64,000 nt of DNA from NCBI GenBank assembly GCA_015501055.1, contig JADNYV010000049.1, forward strand, positions 1 through 64,000, in the 5' to 3' direction. Under the pieces are notes generated by a model. That model saw only the letters and a program-made list of their open reading frames with translations, was not told where the DNA came from and searched no databases. Each line of letters opens with the position of its first letter. The stretch's first letter is position 1. A program made the translations under genes and the position numbers. This DNA is from Mucidula mucida (lineage: Eukaryota > Basidiomycota > Agaricomycetes > Agaricales > Physalacriaceae). Positions 48,826 to 62,000 of the stretch are shown here, piece after piece.

Positions 48826-50952
48826 ATGACCATAGAAAGCGCAATTCCTGTCGCGCATGACCGCCTCCGTCGGGAATTGTCTGCGAGGCAAGTTCAGATG
48901 ATTGCCATCGCTGGTACTATCGGCACCGGTCTCTTCTTAGGCGAGTTCCGTCTAGCATGCCTCGCGTTGGCTGACCCTTGCAGGTACTGGACGTTCCTTG
49001 GCCCAAGGAGGGCCAGCGAGTGTCCTGATATGCTATGGCCTCGTCGGATTCATTGTCTACGTCACACTTCTCCTGTTGGGTGAAATGGCCACACAATACC
49101 CCGTCGCGGGCTCCTTCAATGCTTACACGACGCGTTTCTTCTCCCCTGCCTATGGATTCGCATTATCTTGGAACTACTGGTTTAATGACGCGGTGTCTGT
49201 TGCCTCTGATTTGACTGCCGCACAACTAGTTCTGCAATATTGGACTGTCTGGCACCCATGGGTTATCAGTCTTGTTTTTTGGGTCTTTCTAGTCTGTGTA
49301 AATGCCATCCACGTAAGGGCATACGGAGAACTTGGTGCGCATCCTTGTCATCCATTTCCTTTCACCTCTAAACTATGGCCTTAAGAGTACTGGCTGTCGT
49401 CGTTGAAAGTTGTGACAGTCGTCGTGTTCATAGTCGTCGGGATACTTGTTAACGGAGGCGTAAATGTAGAACATCGCGTCATTGGGTTCAGCAATTGGGC
49501 TATAGAAGGCGCTCCTTTCGTCGGTGGTTTTGGCGGCTTTGCCAGAGTATTCGTCACAGCTAGCTTCGCATGTAAGAAAATGTGTACTTCGGTGAGGCAC
49601 GGACTAACCTCTTGGGCAAGATGGCGGCACCGAGAGTTTAGGCATAGCTGCTGGTGAAACTCGAAATCCATCTTCTAACATGCCAAAAGTAGTCAAGTTC
49701 GTATTCTGGAGGTGCGCTGTTTATCACTGCGAACTCTTTCACATTGATAAGCGTCCCATCTACAAGGATCCTCCTGTTCTATATTCTGAGTATCCTTTTG
49801 ATTGGTTTAAATGGTCAGTCTGATTACTTTTTCATGGTCTAGAGATGACCGTGCCTTCAGTACCCTGGGATTACCCAAACCTTTCCAACCGGACTACGAC
49901 CACTTCACCATTCACCATTGTATTCCAATATGCTGGTTCTAGTATGGACCTCTTTTCCTCATCAACTTTCATGGTACTAATCATTCAGGCACCGCGGCGT
50001 CGTTTATGAACACTGTTATCCTCAGTTCTGTCCTCTCGGCTGGAAATCACGCTCTCTTCACTGGTACCCGCGTCTTATACGGTTAGCAACACGTTACCTT
50101 GAAACGGTAGCCTGTTGAGAATCATTATCTGGACAGGATTATCGGTGACTTCCCCTTCACAGGCGCCCAAGGCATTCTCATGGACGTCTTCGCGAGGGGT
50201 CCCTTTACCTGCATTGATACTCACAAGTAGCGTGAGCGCTCTATGTTTCGCTACTAGTTTCATCGGGAGCGGTCAGCTCTGGGGTTGGCTACAAAATATT
50301 GTTGGCGTCTCAAACCAGGCTTGCTCTGTCCTTGTCACAGTATCGTCATAACTAATCGGCATGCTATAGATTGCCTGGTTATCGATAGGTCTTGCCAGCT
50401 GGAGATTTCGGACGTCGTGGGTTCGGCAAGGACGCCCGTTAAGTGAAATGAAGTTCCGTGCTTCCTGGACTTGGCCATGGGGACCCTTTTTCGTCGTACG
50501 TCTATCTCAGCGAATCGCACATAGTCTCCATTAAATGGCGTCAATCTTACAGGTCTGCACTGTGGCAATGCTTATCCTGAGTACAACACGACCTCTAATA
50601 ATCTGATCACTTCTAATCTTCAACAACAGTTCAGGGTTGGTCCTCTGTCATACCACATTTCTCAGCAATCGATTTCGTCTCGTTCTACATTGAAATTCCC
50701 GTTATGGTGATAATGTATTTCGCCTGGCTTTCCTCGAAGACAAGGCGAAAGTCCGTCGACGTATCAACCGCATCGGAAGATACGCCACTTCTCGGGACAG
50801 AGCATGTGTCGACAAGTGCATGGTTTCATGACATCGTTGATGTCAACACCGTGGATCTTAAGGTGGACGAGTACGAGGAAGAACAGCCGGATGACGCACA
50901 GATTCGCCCTCGGCAGTCTCTCTTACGCTCGTTGTATAATTGGGTTGCATAA
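48826..50952 (+). CDS. Amino-acid permease (APC family, YAT type)
   Basis: A plasma-membrane proton symporter for amino acids. The start MTIESAIPVAHDRLRREL leads into the hallmark first helix QMIAIAGTIGTGLFLG. Later helices include ASVLICYGLVGFIVYVTLLL, GEMATQYPVAGSFNAYTTRF, ALSWNYWFNDAVSVASDLTA, LKVVTVVVFIVVGILVNGG and the substrate-site loop YGGTESLGIAAGETRNP, split by an intron. LFTGTRVLY, PKAFSWTSSRGVPLPAL and FRASWTWPWGPFF follow. The hydrophilic tail ends LLRSLYNWVA. About ten exons, with the reading frame preserved throughout. This is the type of gene commonly under AreA control. Confidence 0.92.
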
Positions 50953-51947
50953 AAATAAACTCATAGTCAGATAATTGGACGGTCCGGATGGAGCGCGCGG
51001 GCCTGCGGTGCGAGCAAGCCTGTTGAAAGTTACCAAAGAATTTCATCTTAGCCTACGAGTGTTAATTGGCGATGCGTTGTACCCCGCACCCCTCGCAGCA
51101 CCCCGCGGGGAAGTAGGTTCCGCTATACGATTTCAAATAACTCGAACAACTCTAGAAAGCTCTATGTAACACTTTCCAACTTGAAACCAGCTCTTACCGA
51201 AGCACAAGAAAACCCTATACAATCAAAGTTTCCAGTTACCTGCATAAAGAACATAATTACCATCCGGTGATCTTCTTAGTAATCTACTGCGAGCAGTGAT
51301 TCCTCAGCGCTCAGCTTGCATAACAATAATTACTCCTCAGTACTTTCCCTTCTGTGCAGTATTCTTATCGATAAATAGACCCCAGTATGCAAAGTTCTGA
51401 GTGAATGCGTGTATCGCAACGAGGTGAACGTCAACACTTGAGATGACGTGAATAGGGGCATCAGTGATCTAAATTTAGGACACATCCATCTTCTTCCTAC
51501 CTTCTCGCGCGGAACTTGAACAAAACTTGGACTCAGGGTATAGATATCGGCTCAACAATACGCTACTTTTCTCATGCTCTTAACGACTTTTCTTTCGAAG
51601 CTGGTACTGGCCCCCAGAGAACCAAAAATAGTTGGCTAGCGAATTTCCTGTAAGTACTGTCGACGGCCTCACGGCTCTAGTCACAGATTCCGATCTACCC
51701 AGCTACCCGAGGGCCACCGTCAGGACGGTTTATCCCTGTTCCCCACAGCATGGCGATATCCCCGCAATCTTCATTTTATTTCGCGGAGGAACAAAAAACA
51801 AAACACCAGAAAACACCCTCGGGCCGCCGAAACCGTCATCTGTCTACTTCACATCGTTCCTGTACGAAAACACCATAAATACCCGTACGTTTGTATCGAG
51901 CACCCTTTGAAGGTGATTTCTGCCCCACCATCACCCTCCCCTCCATC
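50953..51947. other. Intergenic region upstream of the MFS transporter
   Basis: About 1 kb without a recognised gene between the permease and the MFS gene. Contains the palindrome described at 51364-51374 and a purine-rich 5' leader (51780-51840). Nothing else is seen. Confidence 0.5.
51364..51374. promoter_or_regulatory. Candidate paired GATA-factor site
   Basis: CTTATCGATAA contains TTATC and GATAA back to back, i.e. a GATA core on each strand, about 575 bp before the MFS start codon. AreA-type factors bind HGATAR and prefer paired sites. This is a sequence match only. Confidence 0.3.
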
Positions 51948-54384
51948 ATGAACGACACTCCGCTCACCACGACGCCCTCGAAGGAGTCTGAGAAGCCTCG
52001 GATCAAAGAGATAGAGGATCAAAGAAAGACAGATCTCTCTTGGACGACACAGACTGACCGAGAGGACACGACGCGCGCGTCTGGGCGTTTTGGTGGCCTT
52101 CTCAAGAGGAATCCCTCCCCGGCCTTTCTCGCCGACGTTGCCAAGTTAAATTCTATGGACCTCGACCCGAAAGAGGTCAAGCGTTTGGAGCGGAAGATCG
52201 ACCTTCTCATCATCCCGGCGCTGTCTATATGCTACATGGTCGGTCCATTCTCTTCGTCCATCTAATTTGTTTCCGAATTCTAACTCTTGCGCCTAGTTCT
52301 ACTATGTGTGAGCTCTCATCAGTGTCATGGACAGTTCCTCGCCTGAACGTCCTTGCAGAGACAAGACAACGCTTTCATATGCCGCGATCTTCGGCCGTAT
52401 GTTGCTAGGTTTCCCTTCGAATCAAGGCTTACGTTGTTCTAGTCAAGGAGGATCTGAACCTCAAACCTTCTGAATACGTGAGTCGCAGGCTTCTCTTCGC
52501 ACGTCTCGACTCATGTTTCTGGTACAGAGCTGGCTCTCCAGTATCTTCTACTGTTCGTGCCTCCGTTTTCGAGTCTCAGCTCTTAGTTAGGCTAACGGGC
52601 TATATTCAGTTGGCTGGCTTGCCTGGGCACTACCTACGAACATACTGATGCAGAAGTTTCCGCTCAGCAAATACCTAGCGTTCAACGTACGTTGAAAAGC
52701 TCAATAAGCTCTTGACGTCTGTGTTTACTGAAGTGACGGGAAGATCTTCATGTGGGGTGTCCTCCTCATGGCGCAAGCGGCTAGTCGAAACTTCACCGAC
52801 TTGGCTATTCTACGCATTCTTTCCGGCGCGTTCGAGGCCACCGCTGATCCCGCATTTGTGCTCATCACGGGCATGTGGTACACTCGAGGACAAGTTCCTG
52901 CCCGCATCGGTTACTGGTATCTGTAAGTGGCTTTCTAGTGCCAATGTGCTCTTCCTCACGCTTTGCCAGCGCTAACGGTCTCGGCATTGCTTTGGGCGGC
53001 TTGCTTGGGTACGGCATCGGACATGTAAGTTTCGCTTCTTCTTGAAGTGCGCATTTTCACGCCCGCTTAGATCAAAAGTGCCCTTGCATCCTGGGTGTGT
53101 GTTTGAATAATCTTTGGCCTCTTTTTTCTTAACGCAGTTACCATCAAGAAAATGGAATTTCTCATTGTCGGGGCTCTGTGCTCGGGATGGGCAATAATCA
53201 TGGGAATCTTTATCCCTGATTCACCATACCATACTCACTGGTTCAACCGTACGGAGCGACTCATGATCATTAGTCGCAAACGTGACGACCAAACTTGACC
53301 GACAACAGAGAGTATGCCTTGAAGTCCTTCATTCTGGAGCACACATCCTCACGATTGATCTAGATGGAAATCGAGTCAGGTCTTGGAAGCGTTCATGGAT
53401 GCCAAGATCTATCTATTTTTCTTGTTCGGCTTTACCGCCAACGTACCCAACGGTGGGACTTCCAACTTTGGTACGATCATCGTCAAAGGGTAAGCTTGGC
53501 CTTTCGCTTGCGCCTCGGTATTGATTCTCTGACTACTGTACTGTAGATTCGGTTTCAACACGTTTCAGACAACACTCATGCAGGTCCGTCCGAATTACTT
53601 CTCATTCCGCTGACTCTGACTGCATTCTCGCTTTCCCTGCAGGTGCCCTATGGTTTATTATTTCCCTGATCATTCTGCTCGCTATCTACGTCAACACGAG
53701 ATTGCCAAAGGGTAACAGGACATACCTTATGGCGGCTACTAACCTTCCGACGGTTGTTGGCTTCGCGATGATTGCATGGGCCAAGCCACAGGCTGCGCGG
53801 CTCATTGGATACTGTATGCCGTAGCTGGACTTTGTCCGAATCATTTTGCTTAATTTGTTTCGCAGGGATGACTGGCGCTTCGAATGCCACGTTCGTACTC
53901 GGATTGTCGATTGTCTCTGGTAACGTCGGTGGCCAGACAAAGAAGGCCATCGCTAGTGCTTCTGTTTTCCTGGGTGTTGCTGCCGGGTAAGCAGTCCTCA
54001 TGTTTGTTCATATTCCTCGCCATCTGACTCGCTCTTACAGGAATATTGTTGGTCCGTTCTTGTTCAAAGATTCGGAGGCCCTGGGTATATCACAGGTGTG
54101 TTGGTTGCATGGTATCGCGCGCAGTGGAAGTAAGTGTTTGATAATCCCAATTATGTACGCCACACTCATGTGCGGACTAGATGCCATCATTCTTGTTCTA
54201 CGTGTCATTTTCGTCACTGCTAACCGTAAGCGTGATCGCGCCGTTGCTGAAGGCAAAGTCGAGTACGACCCGAACCAGACAGGCCTGGAGGACATCACTG
54301 ACTGGAACAATCCTGCGTTCCGTTACATCACAGTGAGTTCTACGCTTATACATCACCTCCATGGCTGAACCAGCCCAACAGTGA
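51948..54384 (+). CDS. MFS anion:cation symporter, Dal5-like (frame break near 53293)
   Basis: A 12-helix transporter of the allantoate permease (Dal5) family, which imports organic anions such as allantoate, dipeptides or vitamins. The start is MNDTPLTTTPSKESEK. Family landmarks, spliced from many small exons, are VKRLERKIDLLIIPALSICY, FYYVDKTTLSYAAIFG, IKEDLNLKPSEYSWLSSIFY, ILRILSGAFEATADPAF, MWYTRGQVPARIGYWY, ANVPNGGTSNFGTIIVKGF and ITDWNNPAFRYIT. After SRKRDDQT the frame meets TGA (53296-53298), while the family continues in the -1 frame (DNREYALK, then an intron). One base appears lost, perhaps from a T run. There are no splice signals long enough to bypass it. The end is TGA at 54382 after a last intron, or 54368 without splicing. 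Confidence 0.82.
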
Positions 54385-54627
54385 AACGGCTGCTTTGTCA
54401 CTTACTGACTGCTTTTGGTTTCCCGAATCTACAATTGTTGAGTCGACAGGCAATGTATTATAGATCAGTGTTCAATGTACAACATCTACATCGTTGATAG
54501 AACGATCTACGTGGATAAGGAAGTTAGTGCGTAAGTACTAAATGATACAGTGAGTGGTGTGGTGTCCTCTAAACAATGAGCGATGATGTACAGATGTAAG
54601 GAGAATTCATACGACAGCTAAGTAATC

Positions 54628-57600
54628 CTATTGCAGGCTTTCAGACACTTCGGCATTCGGTTTCACCGCGCTGGATTCCAGCGGATGATTGTCTTGGATA
54701 TCAAGCGACGTTCCGTCCTGGCTTGCACGAATAGTTACAACGTCGCCATCCCTGTGTCGCCGGTGTTAGTAACATGATACTGACGATGCAATGGTCAGAC
54801 GAACCTGATAGTGCCCCTCAACAGCTTTTGAGCCAAAGGGAACAGTACATCGGTGCGGACGACGCGCGCAATGGCTCGCGCTCCGTACACTTGCGAGTAG
54901 CCTTGCTTGGCGAGTAGATTCCGGGCAGTATCGTCGACGTCTATGACAATTCTGCGTTCCTTTAATCGCTCCGCAACATCCTTCAACCGGAGATCAACGA
55001 CTTGAAGTATGGATTCCCTCGAGAGCTTATTGAAGACGAGCATCGTATCGAGCCGATTGAGAAGTTCCGGCGGGAAGTAGGACGATGTTCGTTCAAGGAC
55101 CTCGTCTCTAGCTTCCGTTGTGACCACGCCGTCTTCGTTACAGGCAGTCGGGTGCGAGAGGATGTCGCTGCCTGATATCCCTGGTTAGCCTCGTTAGTGT
55201 GGGCGGAATGGCGTCTACTCACCAAGGTTGCTTGTTAGACAGATGATAGTGTTCTGTGTAACAAGTGTTACATTCATAAACCGACAGGTGACAAGTACTC
55301 ACCTTGAAGTCTACTTTCCGCCCTTGACTGTCTGTAATACTACCTTCATCAAGGATTTGAAGTAGTATCATAGCGACGTCCTAAAAGGCATCAGCATCTC
55401 AAGACAGAGGAAAGCAGGAATGTACCTTGTGAGCCTTCTCCAGTTCATCCAGTAAGATAACAGCTGAAAAACAATCAAGCATGAAAGCGCGTGAGCGATT
55501 AGGAACCTACCGTAGGGCTTTCTGCGAACGGCTTCAGTCAACTGCCCACCCTCTTCGAATCCTACGTAGCCAGGCGCCGCTCCAATGAGTCGCGATATAG
55601 TATGTCGATCGTGGTACTCCGACATGTTGATATTGATGCTGAAAATCATTGAACGGAGCTGAATACAAGGCATTGAATGACTTACAGTCCACGTTGTTCG
55701 TCATTGAAGAGAAATCCAGCTAAAACTTTGCACAACTCGGTCTGATATTTCCAGTTAGAACTTCTTGTGGACTTTTGAGCGACTTCAGTCTACCTTGCCG
55801 ACACCAGTAGGACCCAAAAACAAGAACGAGGCAACCGGTCGGTTGGGAGCCTGAAGACCAGCGCGCGAGATGCGGACTGCATCACTAACGGCGGCGATAA
55901 CGTGGTCTTGCCCAACGACTCGTTGTCTCAAAACCTCGTCCATCTGCAAGAGTGGTGAGATGACAGGTCTATGGTACACAAAATCGCTTACATGAACAAG
56001 TTTGTCCCGCTCTCCTTTGAGAAGGTTTTGGACGGGAATGCCAGTGGCCTTGGCGACAACTCTTGAGATATCGTCTGAGGTGACACGTTCATGCAGCATC
56101 GAAGACTCGCTTTGTAGCGTCTCAGCATTCTCATCCGGTAATTGCCGCTCTAGCTCTGGAATAGTGGAGAACCGCAGTCGACTAGCCAACTCAAAGCGGC
56201 CTTGACGCTGAGCAACTTCCAATTGGTGTTTCGCGTCCTCCAAACGTTCCTTGAGATCCTTGATGCGGTCCAAGCGCGTCCTTTCTACACGCAATGTCAA
56301 TTTCCAGTCAAGCAGACAAAATATCAAGTTCCTTACCTTCCTGCCATATCGCCGTTAACCGCGAAGCCTCGTCGCGTTTTGCAGCGAGATCTGTTTCGAC
56401 CTTTTGCCTGCGCTCGACGCTGAATATATCCGACTCGTTCTTCAGACTTTCCAACTCGATCTGGAGAGTCATAATTTCCCGATCAAGTGCTTCGAGCTCG
56501 TCGGGCTTGGATTCTTGGGCGAGTCGCAACGCAGACGCTGCCTCGTCAACTAAATCGATCGCTTTGTCGGGCAGAAAACGGTCGGCTATATAGCGCGCAG
56601 AGTACACGGCCGCTGTAACGAGGGCGGCGTCGGAAATCTCAACACCATGATGCACCTCGTAACGACCTTTGAGACCGCGTAGAATGGAGATGGTAGCTTC
56701 CACAGTCGGTTCGTCTATCTGAACGGGTTGAAATCGGCGCTCGAGAGCAGCGTCCTTGGCAATGGTTTTCCGGTACTCGTCCCTCGTCGTGGCTCCAACG
56801 AGCTGGAGCCCTCTGGCGAGAGCGGGCTTGATCATTTGACCGGCATCGATACTTCCTTCAGCCTTGCCGAGGTTGAAGAGAGTGTCTACAAATAGATTAG
56901 CAAACCAAGCGACTGAGAGTACATATCTGGCGATACGCACGAACTTCGTCGATGAAACAGATGACGTTCCTTGCCTCGGCCTCTATGTCGCGAATCAAGG
57001 CCTTGAATTTCTCCTCGAATTGACCGCGAATGCCAGAACCTGCCATTATGGCAGAGAGATCAATGGAAAGCACGCGTTTGTCTTGCAAAGACTAGCGAAA
57101 AGATGTGAGTTGTAATCAAGAGGACAGTACCGATGGAACTCGTACCTCGGGAACCTCTTTAGCAATGATTCGCGTGGCGAGACCTTCCAGGATCGCAGTC
57201 TTGCCAACTCCGGGGGAGCCAATGAGCTGGAATACTTTTGAGATTTCATAGAATGCACATTTGACGCGTCAGACGTACCACAGGATTGGACTTTGTTCGG
57301 CGAGACAGGACTGTCGTTGTTCAGAGGTGGTCGGACAGTCTATACCAATTGACTCACTTTGTATCGTTCTTCTAATCTCTTCGTCTCTTCCTATAACCGG
57401 ATCCAGTTTGCCATTCCTTGCCATCTCCGTCAAGTCCACACTCTGCAAATTGTGTCAGGAAATGGGTGAAAGCTACGACTAAAGACTTGCTCACGTATTC
57501 CTTGAGGGCATCTCCTTGCTTCTGCTGACCACCCATATTAAATGAAGGAAATCCACCGGGGAAGCCTCCTGCTCCCGAAGGAGGCTTCGAGTAATGCCTC

Positions 57601-57728
57601 ACGGGATTCGCCGGTCGTGCATTGAGAAATGCGCTTGGGACGAGTAGTCGACGCGGGTTCGGAACTAGATACGCTCTTGGCGTGCCCTTGGAGAGGAGTG
57701 ATTTCGAGATTGTCCTTGAGCTTAGCAT
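54628..57728 (-). CDS. HSP78: Mitochondrial Hsp100 disaggregase Hsp78 (ClpB family)
   Basis: An AAA+ chaperone of the mitochondrial matrix that untangles aggregated proteins with Hsp70. The start [20 protein letters not shown] is a mitochondrial presequence, and the ClpB N-domain is absent, as in Hsp78. The first AAA module has [20 protein letters not shown], Walker [19 protein letters not shown] and [13 protein letters not shown] coiled middle domain with [16 protein letters not shown] and [15 protein letters not shown] follows. The second AAA module has Walker [51 protein letters not shown] and [10 protein letters not shown]. It ends [14 protein letters not shown]. About ten exons, no break seen. 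Confidence 0.94.
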
Positions 57729-58082
57729 AGAGGAAGCAAGACTCTGGACACGATTTCCATTCCTTTAAATAAGTGTTCGTCAAGGCTTCGGGAACAGGGC
57801 CGAACAGTCGAGAATTTTACCTCCGTCTTTTCACGTGACATTCACGTAGGCCGAATTTGGGCAAGTCGGCCCAACTGCACAACGCGACTCATTCTGTCCA
57901 TCATTCACTCTGAACCTCTGCATTGACCGGCAGTGGACGCCCATCAGCGCACAATACCTACCTACTGAGAGCTCGGTAGTCACAATGCAGCGCTCTGACT
58001 ATAGCATCACATGCGCTAACAGATTTTTACCAACTTAAAACGTAAATTTAGCACTGCCCCAACTTCTTGCCTCTGCCCTTTC
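57729..58082. promoter_or_regulatory. Divergent promoter, HSP78/ABC copy 2
   Basis: 354 bp between the start codons of HSP78 (minus) and the disrupted ABC copy (plus). At 57787-57794 there is TTCGGGAA, a two-unit TTCnnGAA heat-shock element about 60 bp upstream of the HSP78 ATG. It is short of the usual three units, so the assignment is tentative. Confidence 0.4.
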
Positions 58083-58824
58083 ATGCTCCTCTGTGGTATC
58101 CATTCACTTCTTGGAGAACTTCATTCTCCCAGCCATACTCTGGGGTGGATTAACCGCGCTTGGCACAAGGTCTCTTCCATCTTCCCTCAGCAAGAGACGA
58201 TTGAGCGGCATCAACTCGGCGTTTGGAGTTTGTCCTTTGCGCGTTCATCTGGCTGGAACTTGCGTCAACACCTTGGCAATGTTACCGCAATCTTCTCCGC
58301 CTTTCCACTGTTCCGTCGATTGGCAACTGAGGTGTACGCGTTGAGACCAGGCCTATCGGTTCCTTATGTTGCTTCATCTATCTGGAATGGAATAGAGCCT
58401 GTGCTGCTGTTATACCTATCTAGTCGTCTTTTGGAACAGGTGAACCCGCCACGACCCAAGGCCTTGTGCGCTATGCTGATTTCTGCTAGATAGAAACAGT
58501 GATCACGACCGGGCAGCCTGATACCTCCGCGCTAATGAATGCGTTGGTAGCGCGGGTGTTCTGTGTTATCGCCACGATTTATCTTGAATGGTTGGTTGCA
58601 AACCTGTTGCCTCAATTGTCCTGCGCTATAAAGAGACACTTCGGGTTGTTTCTGTTGCGAGGTAGGTCTGTGATCACTAGCGATACATCTAATCTCAGCC
58701 TGTACAGCCCAGCTGAGGCTTGATATTCCTACTGTAAATGGTAATTAATGGTAGTGAACACCGCCATTCTTACTTATAGACCCTTACAGACCCAAAAGGC
58801 ACTATCGACGCAACTTCAGAGGTT

Positions 58825-58832
58825 GCCTGGGA
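58825..58832. repeat. Target-site duplication, left copy
   Basis: GCCTGGGA, immediately before the left terminal repeat. It is identical to the 8 bases after the right terminal repeat, the length expected for hAT elements. Confidence 0.95.
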
Positions 58833-58844
58833 TAAGGCTCCAAC
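58833..58844 (+). repeat. Left terminal inverted repeat
   Basis: TAAGGCTCCAAC, exact reverse complement of 62698-62709. The two ends diverge after base 12. Confidence 0.93.
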
Positions 58845-59077
58845 GTTATATTATATATAACCATATATATACAGTAGTACTGTATAATTATATGTATATC
58901 TATACGGCCTCATTGTTGAAGTGGGTTATATAGTAGTTATAGAGTATAGTATATAGTATACAGTCTGATGTTGCGCTGCTCAGTCGACATGGCACCACCC
59001 ATTTGCAATTATGTCTATACCCGTCACGGCCTATCCGCACTTGTTCCCGCTTTCTTCCACCGTTGTCCGACACCACC

Positions 59078-62000
59078 ATGGCATCCAAGGCAAAGCAATC
59101 CATTCGAAAGCTAGTGACGGCAATCCTCATACATGTAAAAAACCTTCCCAAGTCTCTGCCTCTGGCCACGGAAGCTGGTCCCATTGCGTGCCGGTTTGCC
59201 AGCATTGAGAACAACGACTGGGAGTCCTTCAATCGCGTAATTGACACGCTCTTCGGCAAAAATACACGCGTGGAAGGCCGCCTTCCCAATGCGCGTTTCC
59301 GTGGCCCACTCGGCATGCAAAAAGTTGCCGATTATCTGCAGAGGGCGTCGGACGACGGATGGCTCGAGCAATGGGAAGCTGCACTCCCCAAATATCAGCG
59401 TATACACGATGAAATCATTTTCCTTGCGTACGTGACTGTGTCTGCGGCATGCTGCACCACTGATAGCACCTCCAGGACCAAAAAAAAGGGGAGGGGAAAG
59501 CCCAAACCGAATCTCCAGGAGTCTAGTGACGAGGAGCCTGCACCTCGCAAGTCTGCCCAGGGCACCAAGAAAAAGAGAGACCCCGTGTATAAGCCTCCAA
59601 AGCGAACCGTACCCGATGATGATGGCTCGGACACGTCGCTCCTTGATTCCGACGGCAACGAGATTGTGGCCGAGACTGAGCTTGCGTCACAGCTGGTGAG
59701 CTATATGCAGTAGTCCTGACACAATCATTAACATCATATAGAAGGAAAAGCGTGCCGAAGGAAAAGCAAGGAAGGAGCAGCGCGCAAAGGATGCCGAGCA
59801 GAAAGCCAAGAAGCAGAAGGCGAGAGCAAAGCCAAAAAGAGGTGTCAAGCGCAAGCAGTCGGTACGCACTAACAATCTGTACAGGTTAGTATCTGACAGC
59901 AATTAGGGCGCGGCACTTACATACGACGATGTCGCGAGTGATATTGATGACGGAGAAGAGTCGGACGGCGACACTGCCCTTCAGAACGTGCTTGAAGAAG
60001 AAGCCCGTCATGGTATACGACATGGTCCAGTCAACAAAAGCATTGCCTGGTTTCACCCCGCCGTTGCGATTGTGGTTGATCGCGAGAAGAAGTGGAAGTT
60101 TGTCTGTAAACATTGTGGATGGTACGTTCTACAACCTAATCATTAGCAAAAGTCACCTCACCAAAACCATGCAGCGTGCGCAGAGTAGCTCGAACCGTTG
60201 ACGGTCCTGATGTCACTTTCGACGATGAGGAGACGCTGCCACCAATGACAAATATCTCGGGACATCCTCCAAAATGCAAGAAGCGCACTGATGCGGCAGA
60301 AAAAGCTGAGAGCAAGCAGCCAGGTCTTGCCGAGGAGCTGAACTTGGAAGAGAGCCGTAAGATGATGGAAGTGTGGTTGAAAGAGGCCAACCTTGATCCA
60401 GATGCTGTAATTACTCAAAGGGGTTTTGTTCGGCTCTTCTCTGCCTGGATCCTTGACGAGTCACTCCCATGGACGACAGGCGAAGCGCCAGCACTTCGCC
60501 TCCTTTTCAAATACTTGAAAATCAAGCAGTCACTGCCGAGCGACACAACTGTGCGAAACCAGCTAACGCACATCTTTGCTGAGCTGCATGGCAAAATTGT
60601 TAAGGCATTTGCGGTATGTTACAGCCCTCTTTTCGGACGTTCACGACTCATGAGACCGGCCAGCACATCAAGTCGTGTATCTCTTATCAAACCAATACTT
60701 GGATGACACGTCAGATGGTTTATACCTTTGCATGCACAATTGGATCCTTTGTGGACGATGACTGGAACCTCATGAACTACATTGTCGACTTTCAGGTGCT
60801 TGACGACAAGGATCATGTTGGAGTCTATGGGGGTAAAGCATTTGTTGAGAGCGCCCGCAAGATTGGTGGGCTCGATAAGGTATGTTCAAAGCTCTATTCC
60901 TGCTACATCAACTGAGCTACTGTCAAGTTCCTTGCTATGACAACGGATAATGCAAGCGCTAACATTCCCTTGGTGGAGACTTCGTTGAGGCTCATTCTCA
61001 CCAAGTACAATGTTCCTGTCAACACCGACGCTCACATTCGCTGCATTCTCCACGCCGTCAATCTATCCGTCCAGGACACACTTTACGCTCTTGATGAAGC
61101 TCCTGATCCTGATGTTGAGGACTATTACGATACCAATAAGCAGGCTCCAGCACATTGGAATCCAGAAGAGGACAACGATCAGCTTGCTCTCGATGAGGAA
61201 GCCGATCTTTCCGATGAGGAACAGAAGAAGGCCGCCGACGAAGACATGTCCGTCAATGACGAGGACATACTTGAGCAGCTTAGTGACCAGAGTGCGCTGA
61301 AGCGGGTACGTTCAACAGCCGGCAACTTTTCAGTGTACAAAACTGACAGTAATATCAATAGCTTCGATTCCTATGCTTGAAGATTGTCTCATCTCCTCAC
61401 CGACGATCTCTACTACGTGCTGCATGTCGCCTCAAATACACGGATGAACGTCGCCTGCACCTTATGGTCATTCGTGATGTCCGAACACGATGGAACTGGA
61501 CTTACTCAATGATTAAGTGTGCACTCGAGCTGAAAGAGGCGATTAATTTCTGGACTTTGCAGGTTGACCAGGGGGCCTATAGCGAGCTCCTAATCAAGAA
61601 GAGCGAATGGGATGAGCTGGAAAAGCTGAAGCAGCTTCTCGAGGTGCGGCTCTGTTTCCCTAAATGCTTCACTGAGTACTAATCATTGTGCAGCCTTTCT
61701 ATCGGTACACAAAGGTTCTCTCGACACAGCAGACACCAACGCTTCCTCTGTCGCTTCCATACTACAAGCTGATGGAGGTCCATTACGAGACCATTGCGGC
61801 TGATATGACATACCCCGAGAATCTTCGACGCGCTGCTTGCAGAGGTCTCAAGAAGCTGTTGAAGTATGCGGAGCTGGCGCGAAGCAATCAGTTCCACAAG
61901 CTTGCTACAAGTAGGTTTGATCTTTTTCCACCACTCATAAACTCACAAGGCTCTACAGTGCTTCATCCTAAGTTTCGCTCGAGGTTTTTCCTGCGAAGCG

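Noticed and set aside
58850..58960. AT-rich palindromic tract, considered as an origin or hairpin RNA
   Set aside because: It lies just inside the hAT left end and fits the usual subterminal region of such elements.
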